Below, piece after piece: positions 1-12,700 of a stretch of DNA of 64,000 bases (the stretch's first letter is position 1; the number at the start of each line of letters is the position of its first letter). The stretch comes from Strongylocentrotus purpuratus (Eukaryota; Echinodermata; Echinoidea; Camarodonta; Strongylocentrotidae): positions 12,923,731 through 12,987,730 of the forward strand of contig NW_022145615.1 in NCBI RefSeq assembly GCF_000002235.5, in the 5' to 3' direction. The notes under the pieces are model-generated. The model was given only the letters and a program-made list of their open reading frames with translations, did not search any database and was not told where the DNA came from. A program made the position numbers and the translations under genes.

Positions 1-328
1 CAATTGGATGTATTGCTCGGTATGGCATTCCAAATTTTAAATGAAAATTATATATTGATACAATTTACATAAAAAATCAATGTAAAACATCAAAATATAA
101 GAACTGACTTTCAGTTAATCTGTCCGTTTTTCTTAAAGCTGCTGCTGCGCAAGATGAGATCTCCTTGCGTAACCTCCTCTTACTAACCCGTACGATGCAC
201 TTCAGTCTCTGTATGTTCAGTCTCTGTGGAGCAAGACATATTCTCAGCCAAACGACCGTCGATACTAGAGACTGAAGCCTTCAGTCTACTGCCAAACCTG
301 CCTTTACATACATACATTGTGGTAGCGT
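1..328. other. 3' flank of the C3orf38-like gene
   Basis: No gene is visible. The stretch is AT-rich at its start and holds short imperfect repeats of a cttcagtctctg-like motif around 200-290. It lies downstream of the minus-strand gene and probably includes its 3' UTR. I see no clear polyadenylation hexamer on the minus strand here. Confidence 0.4.
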
Positions 329-1959
329 TTAAAGTTGAGGGAACTGTCCTAATTTTGGTACACTCCTTGACGACTCTTCCTTCATTTGCAATTTGATGAA
401 TTTGATCTTCCAGTTATTCTCTGCCATGGGATCTCTGACGAGTCCAAAGCTTTGCTCAAAGAGTCCTATACACGTTCCCGCCTTGTGAATGGTTCCACAC
501 ACCGAGATCATAACCAGTCCATGTGGCTCACCGCACCCTCGAGTACCCTCTGCAGACAAGTTTGGATTGAACACCAATTCTTCTTCCTTCACCAGGCAAC
601 CTAATCTCTGTGAGACCAAGTCAGAGCCGCCGTATGCGTCCAAGCTGCGGTCGGTTCCGCGGAGGACATAAAGTTTGAGGCTGGCATCGTCCAAGAAGTG
701 CCTAGGTCCCCAGTCCCCGGTGGCTCCCGCGGGATGCTGAGGGTGAAGTTGGTTGAGTTGCGTGAAGAACCAAGAGGAGAAGTGTACGGCTAGATCCTGG
801 CACGATGGAGGATGACCCATATTATCATCCCTCGTTTGCCTTGTATCATCCCTCGTTTGCCTTGTATCATCCGTTGTCTGTCTAGTATCATCCGTTGTCT
901 GTCTAGTATCATCCGTTGTCTGCCTCGTATCATTAGCAGCAATCTGCCTGCGCCTCGGATCATCAACCGTAGTCTGCCAACACTCCAGCACCCTTTGAAT
1001 GAGCTTGCTCTTGTCTGCACCAGGTGACATAGGCACATTGAGATCAGCGAGGTAAATGAAGATTAAATCTCGCTTCACTAGCTTGCGGCGGAGAAACTGT
1101 TCTGCACTGTCAGAATACATTATGATTGCCTTGGCAGCCTCTACCATAAAGAAAAGGATAAAAATAAGTAAGGATATAACCATTCTAATTTTTTGGCAGA
1201 GTATAGTTAAAGGATCATGTTATCAACTGTCATCTAGCACATTTTTAGTCAGTATATACACAGATATAATTAGTATTCATTTACACTACTGCAGCAGTGA
1301 ATGCTTAACATGGATTCAAAACTGGCCTACGAGTATGAGTGTAAATTAAAAACTATTTTCATAGAATTATGTCTTTTAACATTAGTGAGTTGAATTCCTT
1401 GCATTTTACACTCATTCATACTCATAATATACTAGGCCAAAGCACAAGTGGGAGTACATGCATGTACATAGAACCGTTAGTCTACTGTTGCACTAATGTA
1501 AATGGGATAACAACATCGAAGCAAGCACGATATAATTTACTTGCGCAATGCAATGTGCACAGTTTTTGTGACAAATTGTTTAACTGGCCGAATTGATTGC
1601 CAAGACTCTGAGCTGGGCTAGGCAAGACTCACATCTCTAAAGCAAGACGAGTAAACTAATCATTCGCTTGACATATTCAAAAGGGTCATGATGATCAATA
1701 AACCTTTGACAACTACATGAAGTCTAAGCTGGTGTGGCACTTCACTTGTTATTATTTTTTTTTAAATTCTGTCTTACACAAATCTACACACATGGGACCG
1801 AGGATTGACGGACAGCATACCAGAATTATATTACATACCTTCTCTGTTTTCAACAAAAACAAGCCTGTTTGTTACAGTTTTTGCAAGTTGAACAAGATCC
1901 TCTGTGGAAATCATTCTTAAGAGTTTCCGTACCCCGTTCCTTTCTCCTTCAGATAGCAT
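329..1959 (-). CDS. C3orf38-like: C3orf38-like protein (DUF4518 family), two exons, complete
   Basis: Exon 1 is complement(1839..1959), starting at ATG 1959-1957 and encoding MLSEGERNGVRKLL through ...TVTNRLVFVENRE. Exon 2 is complement(329..1140), ending in TAA. The intron (1838-1141, 698 bp) has a GTATGT donor and a TAG acceptor in phase 1, giving a 310-residue product; human C3orf38, from memory, is about 330. The call rests on recognised family motifs: YSDSAEQFLRRKLVKRD near the exon junction, WGPRHFLDDASLKLY, LVSQRLGCLVKEE, a PHGLVMISVCGTIHKAGTC block, and NNWKIKFIKLQMKEESS. The human protein has been loosely linked to apoptosis; no biochemical activity is established, so none is claimed. 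A hydrophobic N-terminal extension readable upstream of 1140 is intron sequence, not a membrane segment. The linker after the first third holds five tandem copies of a 7-residue TRQTTDD-type unit (21 bp, about 820-935). Confidence 0.88.
820..935 (-). repeat. 21-bp coding minisatellite in the C3orf38-like linker
   Basis: Five tandem 21-bp units encode TRQTTDD or TRQTRDD between the N-terminal segment and the conserved core. The frame is kept because the unit is a multiple of three. The paralogue at 12.9 kb has a different, 30-bp array at the same place in the protein, also built around an RQTT core. Confidence 0.85.
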
Positions 1960-2123
1960 TTTTGCTGGAGTACGAGTGGCTACATCTATAGCTCCAGATC
2001 CAGTTCATGAATTCGTATAGCGATTCCCATATAGACTATATTGGGGATTCCCCTGTGCTGTGCATGCTAGCTAGCTACACCAGCTACGGGCGACTTATTA
2101 TCTTGAAAGGACAAGACTGGTAC
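1960..2123 (-). promoter_or_regulatory. Upstream flank of the minus-strand C3orf38-like gene
   Basis: This is the upstream side of the start codon at 1959. Read on the minus strand, it shares scattered blocks with the flank before the plus-strand paralogue at 8968, including a GGGAATCCCC block and a TGAACTGG...GGAGCT block in the same order. No TATA box is evident. Promoter function is inferred from position and this similarity only. Confidence 0.35.
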
Positions 2124-3180
2124 AGACAATCATGGGCGTCAATCTTGGGGGGGGGGGGGGGGACGGGGGGACACGCCCCCCCCCCCCGCGATTTTTGTTT
2201 AAGGTGGTGAAATGTCCCCCCCCCCCCCCATGATTTGGGGTTAAAATCCTCTTTTTTTTCTTCTTTCTTTCTCTCTTTCTCCCTGTGTTGAGAAAAATCA
2301 AGCCAAATCAAGCGTCATTAATATTACATTCACATTACCGTTCAAAAAGTTCAAAAACTGGTTTACGATGAAAATCCTTTCACCATCTGAAAAAAAAATC
2401 AAGTTAATCCCTTGAATCTTCCAAACCTTATGGCTGATTGTTCAATAGAAACGACAAATTCATCTATCTACCCCCCCCCCCCTTGCATTCTTGTTTCTGT
2501 TAGTTGAACTTAAGACTGTTTTATTTCTAATTTGGCAAAAATTATGCCCCAAATCAAGCCATCTTTCCATCAATTTAAACATAAAATTTCAACTTCCGAG
2601 GGGGGCACACCCCCTAGGTTCTACTGTTTTCTTTTTAATTTGGCAAAAGAATGCACCAAATCGAGCCATCTATCCATCAATTTCAAACAAATCTTCAACT
2701 GCTGAGGGGGGCGCATCCCCCCTCAGACACTCCCTGCGTTCTACTGTTTTCTTTTTAAATTTGGCAAAAAGAATGCACCAAATTGAGCCATCTATCTATC
2801 AATTTCACTTCTGAGGGGGCACATCCCCCCTCAGACACCCCCCTGCGTTCTACTGTTTTTCTTTTTAATTTGGCAAAAAGAATGCACCAAATTGAGCCAT
2901 CTATCCATCAATTTCAAAAAAATCTTCCACTTCTGAGGGGGGCACATCCCCCTCAGACACCCCCTGCATTCTTTTTCATGTCAGTTGAACTAAAGACTGT
3001 TTTCTTTTTAATTTGGTAAAAAATATGCACCAAAGCGAACCATTTAAGCATCAATTTAAAACAAAATCTTCAGACACCCCCCCCCCCCTGCGTGGCGCGC
3101 CCATTCGCCACCCTAAAAAAATAACCTGGCGCCGCCCTGTCTGAACTTGTGTCCCCCCCCCCCCCCCCACGGTCTAATTT
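2124..3180. repeat. G/C-run TIR-type element cluster with internal ~115-bp tandem repeats
   Basis: Long G and C homopolymers (2145-2187, 2216-2230, 3077-3090, 3147-3168) bound an interior made of at least five imperfect tandem units. Each unit reads roughly: ctactg, a T-rich run, aatttggcaaaaagaatg, caccaaat, gagccatctatccatcaattt, then ctgagggggg and a C-rich block. Units begin near 2483, 2617, 2738, 2846 and 2966. The G-run edges and closing CTGCGTGGCGCGCC resemble non-autonomous hAT-like elements elsewhere in the window. No coding potential is supported. Confidence 0.6.
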
Positions 3181-3565
3181 GGATTGTCGCCCATGCAGAC
3201 AATGGCGTAAATATTCATAAATGAATGACACACTAAAGCAACAACAACAACAGTGGAAACCGGGGGGGGGGGCTTTCAAGCGTGGATCCAGGGAGCGAAC
3301 AGGCCTAACAAAACAGAGATAACAAAGGTCACTTATGAGAATAGAAAATGGACATAATTGCAAAGGAAAATGGGAACTTGTTGAAGGAAGAGGGGCGCGT
3401 GCCAAAATAAACAAAGAAACTTGTCAGAGGTAAAAAGGGAGAGGGGCGCACTTTTACAAATTAATATGGGCACTTCTAACAACGTTAATTGGCACTTTTG
3501 GGGTATCTGAAAAAGTGTGGGGGCACTGCGCCCCCGCCCCCGATAGAGCCGCATCTGCTTAGTTT
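3181..3565. repeat. Second G/C-rich dispersed element, related to 8,660-8,800
   Basis: The right half (tggcacttttggggtatc..., then gtgtgggggcactgcgcccc) is similar to 8,670-8,790, which also carries a gggcac...gggg-ta-tga-aaa-gtgt-gggggcac series and ends in a C run. Two copies of one dispersed family are therefore present. Boundaries and superfamily are uncertain. Confidence 0.45.
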
Positions 3566-3649
3566 CATTACAAGTAGCTAAAACAGTACTCGTTGAAATG
3601 CCCTTAGCCCTAATTAAGAAGACAGATGATGGCAGACAGATTCCGGCAA

Positions 3650-4115
3650 AAGATTGTAGCCCTAATGCATGATCGCAATCAACGGAAATGAAATGGCAGA
3701 TTTGTATGCAAAATCTGCTTTAAAAATAACATTGAAAATTGTAATAAATTGTCCTTTTCTGAAGAAGAAAAAAAATTATCAAAAAGTATAAAATTCTGGC
3801 AAGACAGATGGAACATTTCTTATCTTTTTCTTAGACAGATACTGCCTGCAGTAAATACATCATATTCATGTAATTTGAACAGATTTGAAGAAAGTATTCT
3901 CCATAGATCGCAACGAGGAAGATACGTCTGAACGTAAATCTCTTCAGATTAAATATACACCCGCTAGGAAATGGCAATAACTGCATAGGAATTATTGAAA
4001 CTGCAAACCACTTTCTCACCGAATGCCCGAAGAACATTTCAGAAAGAGGAGAGCTATGTTACTCGCAGAAACTTATTTATCACATCCACAGGAAATCATG
4101 ACACTACTTAAAAGT
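3650..4115 (+). mobile_element. LINE fragment: end of RNase H domain and C-terminal tail, degenerate
   Basis: One frame near 3675-3725 reads IAINGNEMADLYAKSALK, which matches the terminal RNase H motif (G-N-E-x-A-D-x-x-A). It is followed by SIKFWQDRWN near 3785-3815. A shifted frame near 3975-4045 reads NCIGIIETANHFLTECPKNI, the C-x-x-C...H-x4-C type tail of RNase H-bearing LINEs. The frames are interrupted and there is no RT, so it is a dead, 5'-truncated copy. Confidence 0.6.
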
Positions 4116-6009
4116 TCAGAAATAGTAAAAAAAAAAAAGCAATAGCTCGCTTCGTTTTAAGAACAAAGCGGCTGTATGAAAACACAATTCCATTACTAGG
4201 ACCATTATGGGGTTATACCTCACCTTTTGCCACCAATGCAAAATTTTACTTCCAAAAAAAAATAATGTCAGATTTTGTTTCTCCCAATAAAGCCCGCAAT
4301 ACTTGTTACTTGACCACTTAAATTTGCTAACAATTTCGGTGATCGACCCGGCATCACATGCTAGCTGGCACTCCCTCACCCATGCGGGAGTGACCTAGGT
4401 TTTAAAACCGAAAGTCTGCGAAATGTAATTCAAAGACTGGTAAGATGGCATGTTGAAAAGGGTGGGTAAATGTGTAGAACACATGTCTGGGCATGCAGAA
4501 GCGATATTAGAGCGCGTATACAATAGTGTACGGTCTTGTCCAAAATGTATTTAATCAAAATTATAATGTTTTCTCAATTAAGAAAAAAAAGCGAGAGAAA
4601 AAAAAAGGATTAATAAAAATCCTAAAAATAGTCATTTATGACATGTAATTGTATATTTTTATAAACATATATTTTACTAAAGGCGTCATTATACGTACAT
4701 TTGGAGTGAAAACGTCATTCATAAAGTAGACATTGTCATGAGGAGGCATGGGCGTAAATCTGCAATTGATACCTGAACAATAGGTATTACGTAAGGATTT
4801 ACGTCCATGTTAGGAGGACAATTTCGTGTCCTCTTAACGTTTGTACGTTTTATTTCTCATAGAAGGCATATTTCAATATATCTGTCTCTATATATAATTT
4901 TACTTAAAGGGACTTGGTAACATTGTTCAGAGGAGAGGAAAGGGTGCTAAGGCAGTGACTTCGATGCTAGATATACAATTAAAGATAATTGGGAAAATCT
5001 GATCGATGCCTTAATTCTCCAAACTTTATTATTACAATTTAATTACATTTAAGGTGAATGTAAATTGTCACAAAGCAATGAATTGGCTCTATATACCATT
5101 CCAGTCATTTTTGTTGACATATTTTAAAAGGCTGTCTTATGTCTTATTTTCATGGAAAAACGGTTGCCACGGGAAAATTCAAAAATGGTTGGGAGAATTT
5201 ACTTTGAAAGGGTGTCGCACAGTGACGCCTTCAAAGAGAACCATAAATATCTTTATGGTTTGAGAATTTTGTCAGGATTTTGTGCATGTTAGAGGGTTAG
5301 TACAGTAGAAGGAATGTAATAAATAACATTTCATACAAAAATTGGGCAGTTTTTTTTTTCAACCTTCAACAATGTAACCGAGTCATTAGACGGACATTTG
5401 GAGTGAAAAAGTGAGTCATTAAATTAGTAGACATTGTCATTAGGAGGAAAAAAATTCTTCAGACAAGGGTTAGGATTTTAATGATGTCCACTTAATGTAC
5501 CCGATATGGTTGAATATTTATATAAATAATTAAAATATAAATACTAATCATAGCAGAGAGTTGGAAAGTGTGTCGCAAAAATAGTCAATTGTGACTAATT
5601 GCTAAAAAAAAATAAACTCAAGAAAAAACAGATTGAAGTCAAACTTTGAATGATGAAAGGTCCATGTCAAACGAACAAAAGAGAGTGAACTCGAGGCTAA
5701 TTTTAATTGATATCTAGTTCAGATTCAGTACACTTTTATATATTTTTTTCTTCAATCACACGCATCCCACACACAGCGCGGTCCCCTAAAACAACCGTCG
5801 AAATGAAGGCAACAATAGGGACTTTTAGATTTGCACGACGAGAACGTGGACTGCTGTCACCGGTTCAGCATTGAGGGTTTGTTATTTTCTCAGCTGATTA
5901 GGCGCGCGTCACGGAAATGGTCCAAGCCGATGAGGACTTATTAATATCTGGGGGCCGAGTGTAGCTTGCTGCTGCGCGCTTTCAAGAATTGACATTTGGC
6001 ACCTTTACC
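4116..6009. other. Gene-free AT-rich stretch with short repeats
   Basis: No coding signal is supported. Two diverged copies of a motif around catttggagtgaaaa, then gtagacattgtcat-aggagg, lie at about 4690-4755 and 5390-5450. Positions 4747-4810 form a hairpin with arms catgggcgtaaatc and gatttacgtccatg. Nothing else was recognised from 5461 to 6009. Confidence 0.4.
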
Positions 6010-6014
6010 CAAAA

Positions 6015-6210
6015 AATGGTCCTTCTTTCGCTCCGTCCTTTGTCTATTTATGACTTTTCTTTGTTCGTTTGGAGTCACGTTAATTTTCAACCATTCGGCA
6101 CCTTCGTCTTTTTAAAATTTATTTTTCCTTCTTTTGCTCCGTCGTTCGTCTGTTTATGACTTTTCTTTGTTTGTTTGAAGTCACGTTAAATTTTGAACCA
6201 TTTGGCCGCC
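6015..6210. repeat. Two-copy tandem repeat of ~110 bp
   Basis: Two adjacent units share ccttctttcgctccgtc, then a gtctatttatgacttttctttg block, and a tcacgtta-attttcaaccatt block. They start near 6018 and 6128. No coding content. Confidence 0.6.
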
Positions 6211-6414
6211 CATATTCTCCAATTGTTATCATCTAGCAGCTGACAAGCAGCGTACATCAGTTAGATCCTAGCTTTGAACCTGACGAAATTCAGGCATAAG
6301 TCCAAATTTATTTATTTACAATATAAATGAAAGACATATGAGAAATGCAAACAGCTTTCGCGATTCTTTTGGAAATAACCTACACAATATTGTGAGAAAT
6401 AAAATGGAGAGATT

Positions 6415-6660
6415 AATGTTGCGTAGCTCTATCAAATTCGCCATAGTCCTCTCTTTTTGTGTGTGACTGTGCGAATTTTAGCAAAGGGTGAAAACATATT
6501 TTCAACCTCTTCAAAAACAAAAATTAAAAAGGAAGGACAGCAATGGAAAACTGAAATAAAGAGAACAATGGTGCGTAGCTCTATCAAAGTTGTCAATTGC
6601 TGTCCTTTATTATCTTTATTATTATTATTATTATTACTTTTGTGTGTGCAAAGGTCAGGA
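6415..6660. repeat. Direct repeat of gcgtagctctatcaaa with (TTA)n microsatellite
   Basis: The phrase gcgtagctctatcaaa occurs at about 6421 and 6573, each preceded by similar sequence. The second copy runs into an ATT/TTA microsatellite at about 6606-6635. Probably a small duplicated repeat; no gene seen. Confidence 0.5.
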
Positions 6661-6814
6661 AAATGTCTCAGAGGAGGTTCAAGAACTTTTTTTGTTTCCG
6701 TTTTTGTAAAGAGTAAACATGACCTTCCTCTTTTCCCATTCAGACAAAAAAGTATCCGTCTAGTTCTTCTTTAAGGTTTAAAGCTCTCTCTCTATATATA
6801 TATATATGTATGCA

Positions 6815-6969
6815 CAGTGGCGTACGCAGGATTTTTTTCAAGGAGGGTGTTTGAAAATGTGGAAATCGCACCGACCAAGGTCGGGGGTAGGAAGTATTCA
6901 TTTCTTTTCTTCAAAAACAAATTGAGGGGGGTAAACCCCAAAACACCCCCCCCCCTGCGTACGCGCCTG
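6815..6969 (+). mobile_element. 155-bp hAT-like MITE with imperfect 8-bp target duplication
   Basis: The left end CAGTGGCGTACGCAGG and right end CCTGCGTACGCGCCTG are inverted repeats with mismatches. The flanks are tgtatgca and tatatgca, a 7/8 match for an 8-bp target duplication. The CAG start and 8-bp duplication fit the hAT superfamily. The interior carries G and C runs near the ends and has no transposase. Confidence 0.78.
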
Positions 6970-7139
6970 TATATGCATCAATCAGGTATAGTATCCTTCC
7001 ACGGAAAATGTTTTGTGAATAGGAAAGTATCAATGAAACATCATTGATATCAATTGCTTGAACACGAACTGTTTAATGAGAAGTAGATATAGAAATGAAA
7101 AAATATATTCCATGGGAGTTTTCAAATTCATCTATTTTG

Positions 7140-8165
7140 ATCACCTGAAGTCAATAACCTTTGTTACGTGAATTTGTTTGTCATCGTGTGATATTCTTTT
7201 TCCTTGTAATGTCGTGTGATATTATGATAACGCCTATGATAACAGAGCAGTGATACCAGACATTGTATTCCTTTCTTTCATGTTTTGGCGTGTAGTATTG
7301 TATCTAATAGGAGTCTGCAGATTCACACCTTCAGGCCAATAACATTGGATATCTTAAAGTTCTTAAATATTTCCCTCTTCCTTCTTTCCTATCATTTTTT
7401 AGAATTAGAGAGCCTGGTACAGAGATAGAGAGGCACATCGACAGAGGCACCGTGTTCGCTATGAAAACAAACGTATCACCCGACATTACAAAGGAAACAA
7501 AAATATACATCACACAATGAACGTCAAGAGATGACTTTGAATAATTATTTGTATGTACCATGTAATCAGACTATTTATTGTATGATATGCAGAGGTATTA
7601 TTATGATTGTAACCACATTTGTTATCGCATAGCGATGATATAATTTTTTTTGTATTCAGATTTATGATTATTATGTATTAGTTATGTCATATACATTTAC
7701 GTATGTTCTTTGCTAGCAGGACTGTCTTGAGCTAGCACATTCCAAAAACAATGATAATTTTCATGGAAAAGAAGAAGAAAACTTATGGTACAAGTTTTCC
7801 AAGTAATAATGGAAAGTTTGACGCTGGTCAAACGTAACATTAGTCGTGAGTCAGAGTTCCTGGGATTATCCCTGAAAATGCGGCCTTATATCCACAGGAG
7901 GTGAAGGATAAGGCGAATGGGAGAAAATTAAACATGCACCGGTCAGACATTTCCAAGAAGAAACACAAAATTGTTACCTTCCACCTGGTTCTTCCGGCTG
8001 GAAGGAAGTTTCAACCAATCAGGTGCAAGTTGCATCATGAGTGACCAGTCACGAGCCAATAACATTTGGTGGGGTTAGACTTCAAAACTTTTTCTAATGA
8101 TATTAATCACCAAATATCTTGACCATTAGGTCTATGGGGGGGGGGGGGTGGGGAGATTGTTATGA
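7140..8165. mobile_element. Solo arm of the foldback element family
   Basis: The stretch matches the left arms at 16.7-17.4 kb and 39.8-40.3 kb, and the reverse complement of the right arms at 19.5-20.9 and 42.1-43.0 kb. Shared blocks include gagaggcacatcgacag, caaaaacaatgataat, a gacgctggtcaaacgt block, a cttccggctggaagg block, and the terminal cttgaccattaggtctatgg plus G run. The outer part (7144-7330) matches the reverse complement of 20,690-20,880, so this copy is one of the longest arms. No opposite arm follows. Confidence 0.75.
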
Positions 8166-8659
8166 ATTCAACCAGAAATCCAATTCCAATTGGAAAGATA
8201 ATATTAATTTAGAACTTCCTTTAAAACAAAGGGCTTGAAAATGTCTTTTAGTGGGAAAATAACGAGCATTAGTTTTCGAATTGACTTTAGTCATTGCAAT
8301 CATTTTAGTGATAGTCTGATTTTCAGACTCTTGTACCGAATGGTCGTACGTTTTGAACTGCGCAAAAATTCAATCAGTTTAATTTGTTGCCATTACAAGA
8401 AGTGTGTTATTGACTTTGACAAATGTTCATGTATCTTTACAGCTCATTTTATGTAACTATGTTATTACCAAAGAAAAAAGAAGAAGTTAGTCAGTCACTT
8501 AATAGTGTTTGGCAGTGAAGTCTACAAAGTAAACGGGTTTCCTTGCATAATTAAATCAGTAGGACACTGCTAACGGTTACATTTCACAGATATGACATAC
8601 ATGACATATTCATAATTCTTGCAAAGTTCTACAGAATTTGATGTAAGCTACAAATGGAA
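8166..8659. other. No recognisable feature
   Basis: AT-rich sequence between the foldback arm and the next dispersed element. I see no supported coding or repeat structure. Confidence 0.4.
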
Positions 8660-8795
8660 CATAGTACTTTTAAAGGGGCACGTTTCCTATGTAAAAAGGG
8701 GCAATTTGGGGTAATTGAAAAAAGTGTTGGGGGCACAGTACCCTCTCTGCCCCCCTCCCCCCCCCCCCCCCACCGGAGCACCGCCTCTGGGTCTA
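8660..8795. repeat. G/C-run dispersed element (right end)
   Basis: Same family as 3440-3560, ending in a long C run and CCGGAGCACCGCCTCTG. Read in reverse, that end starts CAGAGGCGGTGCTCCGG, which fits a hAT-like terminus. The opposite end was not located. Confidence 0.45.
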
Positions 8796-8967
8796 GCCTC
8801 AACCCAACTAGAAAATTGGGTTGTAGCTAGATGATTACGATTTGGGAATCCCCGACCAAAGATACCCGCACGCGCACGACATTGCCATTATACTTCTAGC
8901 GACTAATAAGAGGTCCGGCGTCTATGAATGTTGAACTGGAGCTGTCGCTGGCTGAAAAAAACTGGAA

Positions 8968-9742
8968 ATGTTATCTAAAAAAGAAAAGCAAGGGATACGG
9001 GAAATCTTAGAAGAGATTTCCAAAGAGGATATTTTTCATCTTGCAAACACTGTGGCAAAACGTCCTGTTTTCGTTCGAGACAGAGAAGGTATGTTCTGGC
9101 ATGATGTCCGCCAGTTCCATGTGTAAGCCGGTAGATCTATAAAACTCTTTTTCTACTTAACAAGTGAATTAAGTGTCACTGTCCCTACTACAAGTAATGC
9201 ATGATGTATACACGTCTTGCATAGGCATCCATAGCCACACCAGACTGCTTTTACAGCGTGTAGTAGTCGAATGTTTATTGATCATCATGTCCATTGGGAA
9301 ATCATAGTAACTGTTGTGTGGGTGTGGTCTTTTTCCTCAAGCGATAGTCTTGGTACTCGTGGCAATTAACTCGGCCAATTAAACATTTGGCCACAAAACA
9401 AAATCTCTTCATATTGCACAATTAATGCATACAAGTAAAACAGATGGACTTTTTGTTCATCCTTGCGATAGAAAGTGATACATTTACGTCGAGCATTTTC
9501 AGAAAATTGAGCTTTTGCGAAAGGGCGCAGTGAATGGCCAAGAAACGTACACGATCTCGAGGCACCACATTTACACTTGGAATGACTAGATTTCTATTTT
9601 TTTAATTATTTTATTTGTTTGCTTCTTCCAACATCGATGAATTGAATTGATTGTTTATTACTGATATTGAGATAGTATCACTTGTTGCTATATATATATA
9701 TATATCTATAGTCACAAGTGCAGGTACTGAGTGAATTGTGGT

Positions 9743-9778
<36 letters not shown>

Positions 9779-12700
9779 TGTAGTGGTGTTTGAAAGGGCC
9801 AGCTAGCTTTGTTCAATACACCCAGCCGCCATTGATACCACATATAGCTACCCAAAATATTTGCAGGGCAATATACCCAGATGCTGTGTGCCAAGAGAGG
9901 TTGTGTATCAGGGCATCCGAATAAGTTTACATGCAATATTTAATCAGTCTTTCAATAATTATGGTAGACAATATTTATAAAGGATTATAATGGTTTGTGC
10001 TGTTTCATTTAGACATTTCATTAAATCAAAGGCAAACGTGATGGCTCTGTTTCTGTCCAGAAACGCAACCTCCACCATACAGTAGTACCTTGCTAGCTAT
10101 AATCTGATCTTCATACTTTTGTGCGTGACAACGAGCGAAGCACACGCAAAATAACCACCACCGATCTATGTGCCTTCGCTAAGTATGAACCGCACTGGAT
10201 GTATGTGTTTGATTATGATTATTATTATTTATATTTTTTTTAATTGGTATTCAATTCAATTCAATTCAATCAAGGTTTGTTAAAGACATGAATGGCAGCC
10301 ATAAACTGAATTGTACATGCTTTCACAGTATAATTAAAATACAATTTAAATATGAAATAACAACATGAGATCAGGGAAAATGGAATTAAATACAACGTGT
10401 ACAATCATAATTCAAAATTTGATAGGTGAAATTATAGTAAAATATATACGGAATTAAAAATTACTATATATTGATGATCGACCAGCAGCACAAAGCCGAA
10501 AGGGTCAATTTACAAAGGTACATTGATGTATATACAATAGTATTACAAAGCTTGAACAAATCAGTAACATAATGACAATACAAAACTGCAAGTAAATATA
10601 AAGTACTGTTCTTCCTCGCTCACTTCGCTCCCTCGCAACATTGAAAAAGGGGTTAATTTTAGGCAGTGAAGTACCTGAATACCTCCATATTTGGCCAAAA
10701 AAGTGCCTAAGTTTCATTTAATTTGACAGCAAGGTGCCCGAATATATCCTATATTTTTAATAACAATATTACATATTACTTCACTTCTCTTGCCCAAATA
10801 TTCTCGTTTTCGTGTATCGAGGTGACAGAATGTATGAATTTTGTATTCATGTATTTAGCAGCGAGGTGCTCGCATACATATTTATAACATATTTATTGTG
10901 TTTTTGTTACAAACTAATATTAATAACAAAGTAGAAATGCAATTCCTGTTTTTGTGGCACGTGATGAGTGCAAGAGTGATGCAAAATTTATATTCTGTGA
11001 TGAAGTTTGGATTGGGGTGATTCGAAACTTTTTATATCGTAAAAGGGTTGAAAAACGCCAGAATAGATTCCCCTGGATTAAGTGCAGGATGGATCACACA
11101 AGAGGAAGAGAATAATAATTCAAGTACAATTCAAGTTGGCCGCGATCAGGAAGGTTTATTTAAAAGAGTAATTTAAAGAAGTTGACGTTTGATAATCAAC
11201 AATCTTTAAAACCTTAAGTTTGAAATTCAATTATAAATATAAGTATTTATGGCGGTTAGTGCTTTTTGATGCATACTTTTCGTTTTTATCGCAAGGCAGA
11301 AGTGACTGTTTTTTTGTTTTAATTTTCCAGTCACATATTCCCGATTATACCTCGCTTTAATCTCGGAAACCCCAATTTCAATCAAAGAATTTGGGCATCC
11401 AGCAATTGAACTAAAAGTTATCTAGCCTCCTTTGATTTTGTTTTCCCTTTTACGTCTAGCGCAGCAATAAATGTTCTATAGATACATGTACTCCCACATG
11501 TGTTTTGGCCTATATAGGCTATGAGTATTAAAATACAAAGAATAAAACTCTCTGATTCTCAAAGACATACATATTATGTCCATAAAAAGAATAGTTCCCT
11601 TAAAGGCTAAGCCCACTTCAAAAAAAAAAAATGCTTTTAAAAGATGCAGAAAAACAAGAGAAACAGAGCAGAAATTTGTTAAAGTGAAATCGGATAACTA
11701 ATAAGGAAGTTATGAATTTTTGAAAAAGTATGAACAAGTATGGAACAATGGAAATCGCTACACAAATTACCAATTTGTTTATCAGTTTGTGACGTCATTG
11801 CCTCACTATTTATCAATTGCTTTATATATTTGTATCCCATTAATTTATCTTTTTATCCCCCAAAATTTGGTTTCCCTATGCCTTTGCCCAGATTATATGA
11901 TTTGTATCAGATTGCGTGCATGGTATTTAACAAAATCTTTTATGAAATTTGAAGAATTGATACTATTCTCGAATATTGTATATTCATAATCAGTGATTCT
12001 TATGTAAATAGTTTATCAAAATTCATATTTTCCACAATATAACTGAAAAGATGTACTCTATTTAGTGCATCCACACAAAAACATATTACTATCAATATAA
12101 CTTGGATGCTGGTGTGAGGAAATAAGATATTTAGGAGGGAAATTGGAAATTTACATTTTTAATATAGAGAAAACAATTAGTGGATATTGAGGCAATGACG
12201 TCGCAGACTCACGAGTGAGTTGCCAATTTGTATTGTGATTTCTAAAGTTTTTCATTTCATTAAGAAGTCATAACTTTCTTATTTGTTATCCGATTTTGCT
12301 CAAACTGTTTTTGATTGGCTTGTCTGATTTTTCTTCTTCGCCTGTGAAATTTCCCTCCCATCAACTATTCGCGAAATTGACAACCTGGACCACTTCAAAG
12401 CTTCACTAAAAACTCACATTATACTTCAGACATATAGGCTAAATGCCAATTTTATTGGAGGAGCTCGCGCCTTTGAATGTTTTTTTTAAACAGATATATG
12501 GCGCCATACAAATGCTGTTCATCATCATCATCATCATCATCATCAGGTTCTCTTTGGAGTGGACTTGCCCTTAAACAAAAAAGGACATGGTATCCATGGT
12601 AAAATAATGGTAAAATAATGGTAAAATAATGGTAAAATAATGGTAAAATAATGGATAATATGTGGTACACACAGTATTCATGTTTTTCTCCCGTTACCGT

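Noticed and set aside
1141-1183. Signal or membrane segment MVISLLIFILFFMVEA at the start of the minus-strand C3orf38-like frame
   Set aside because: It is read-through of the intron's pyrimidine tract. The true exon 1 lies at 1959-1839 and joins in phase; the plus-strand copy shows the same artefact.
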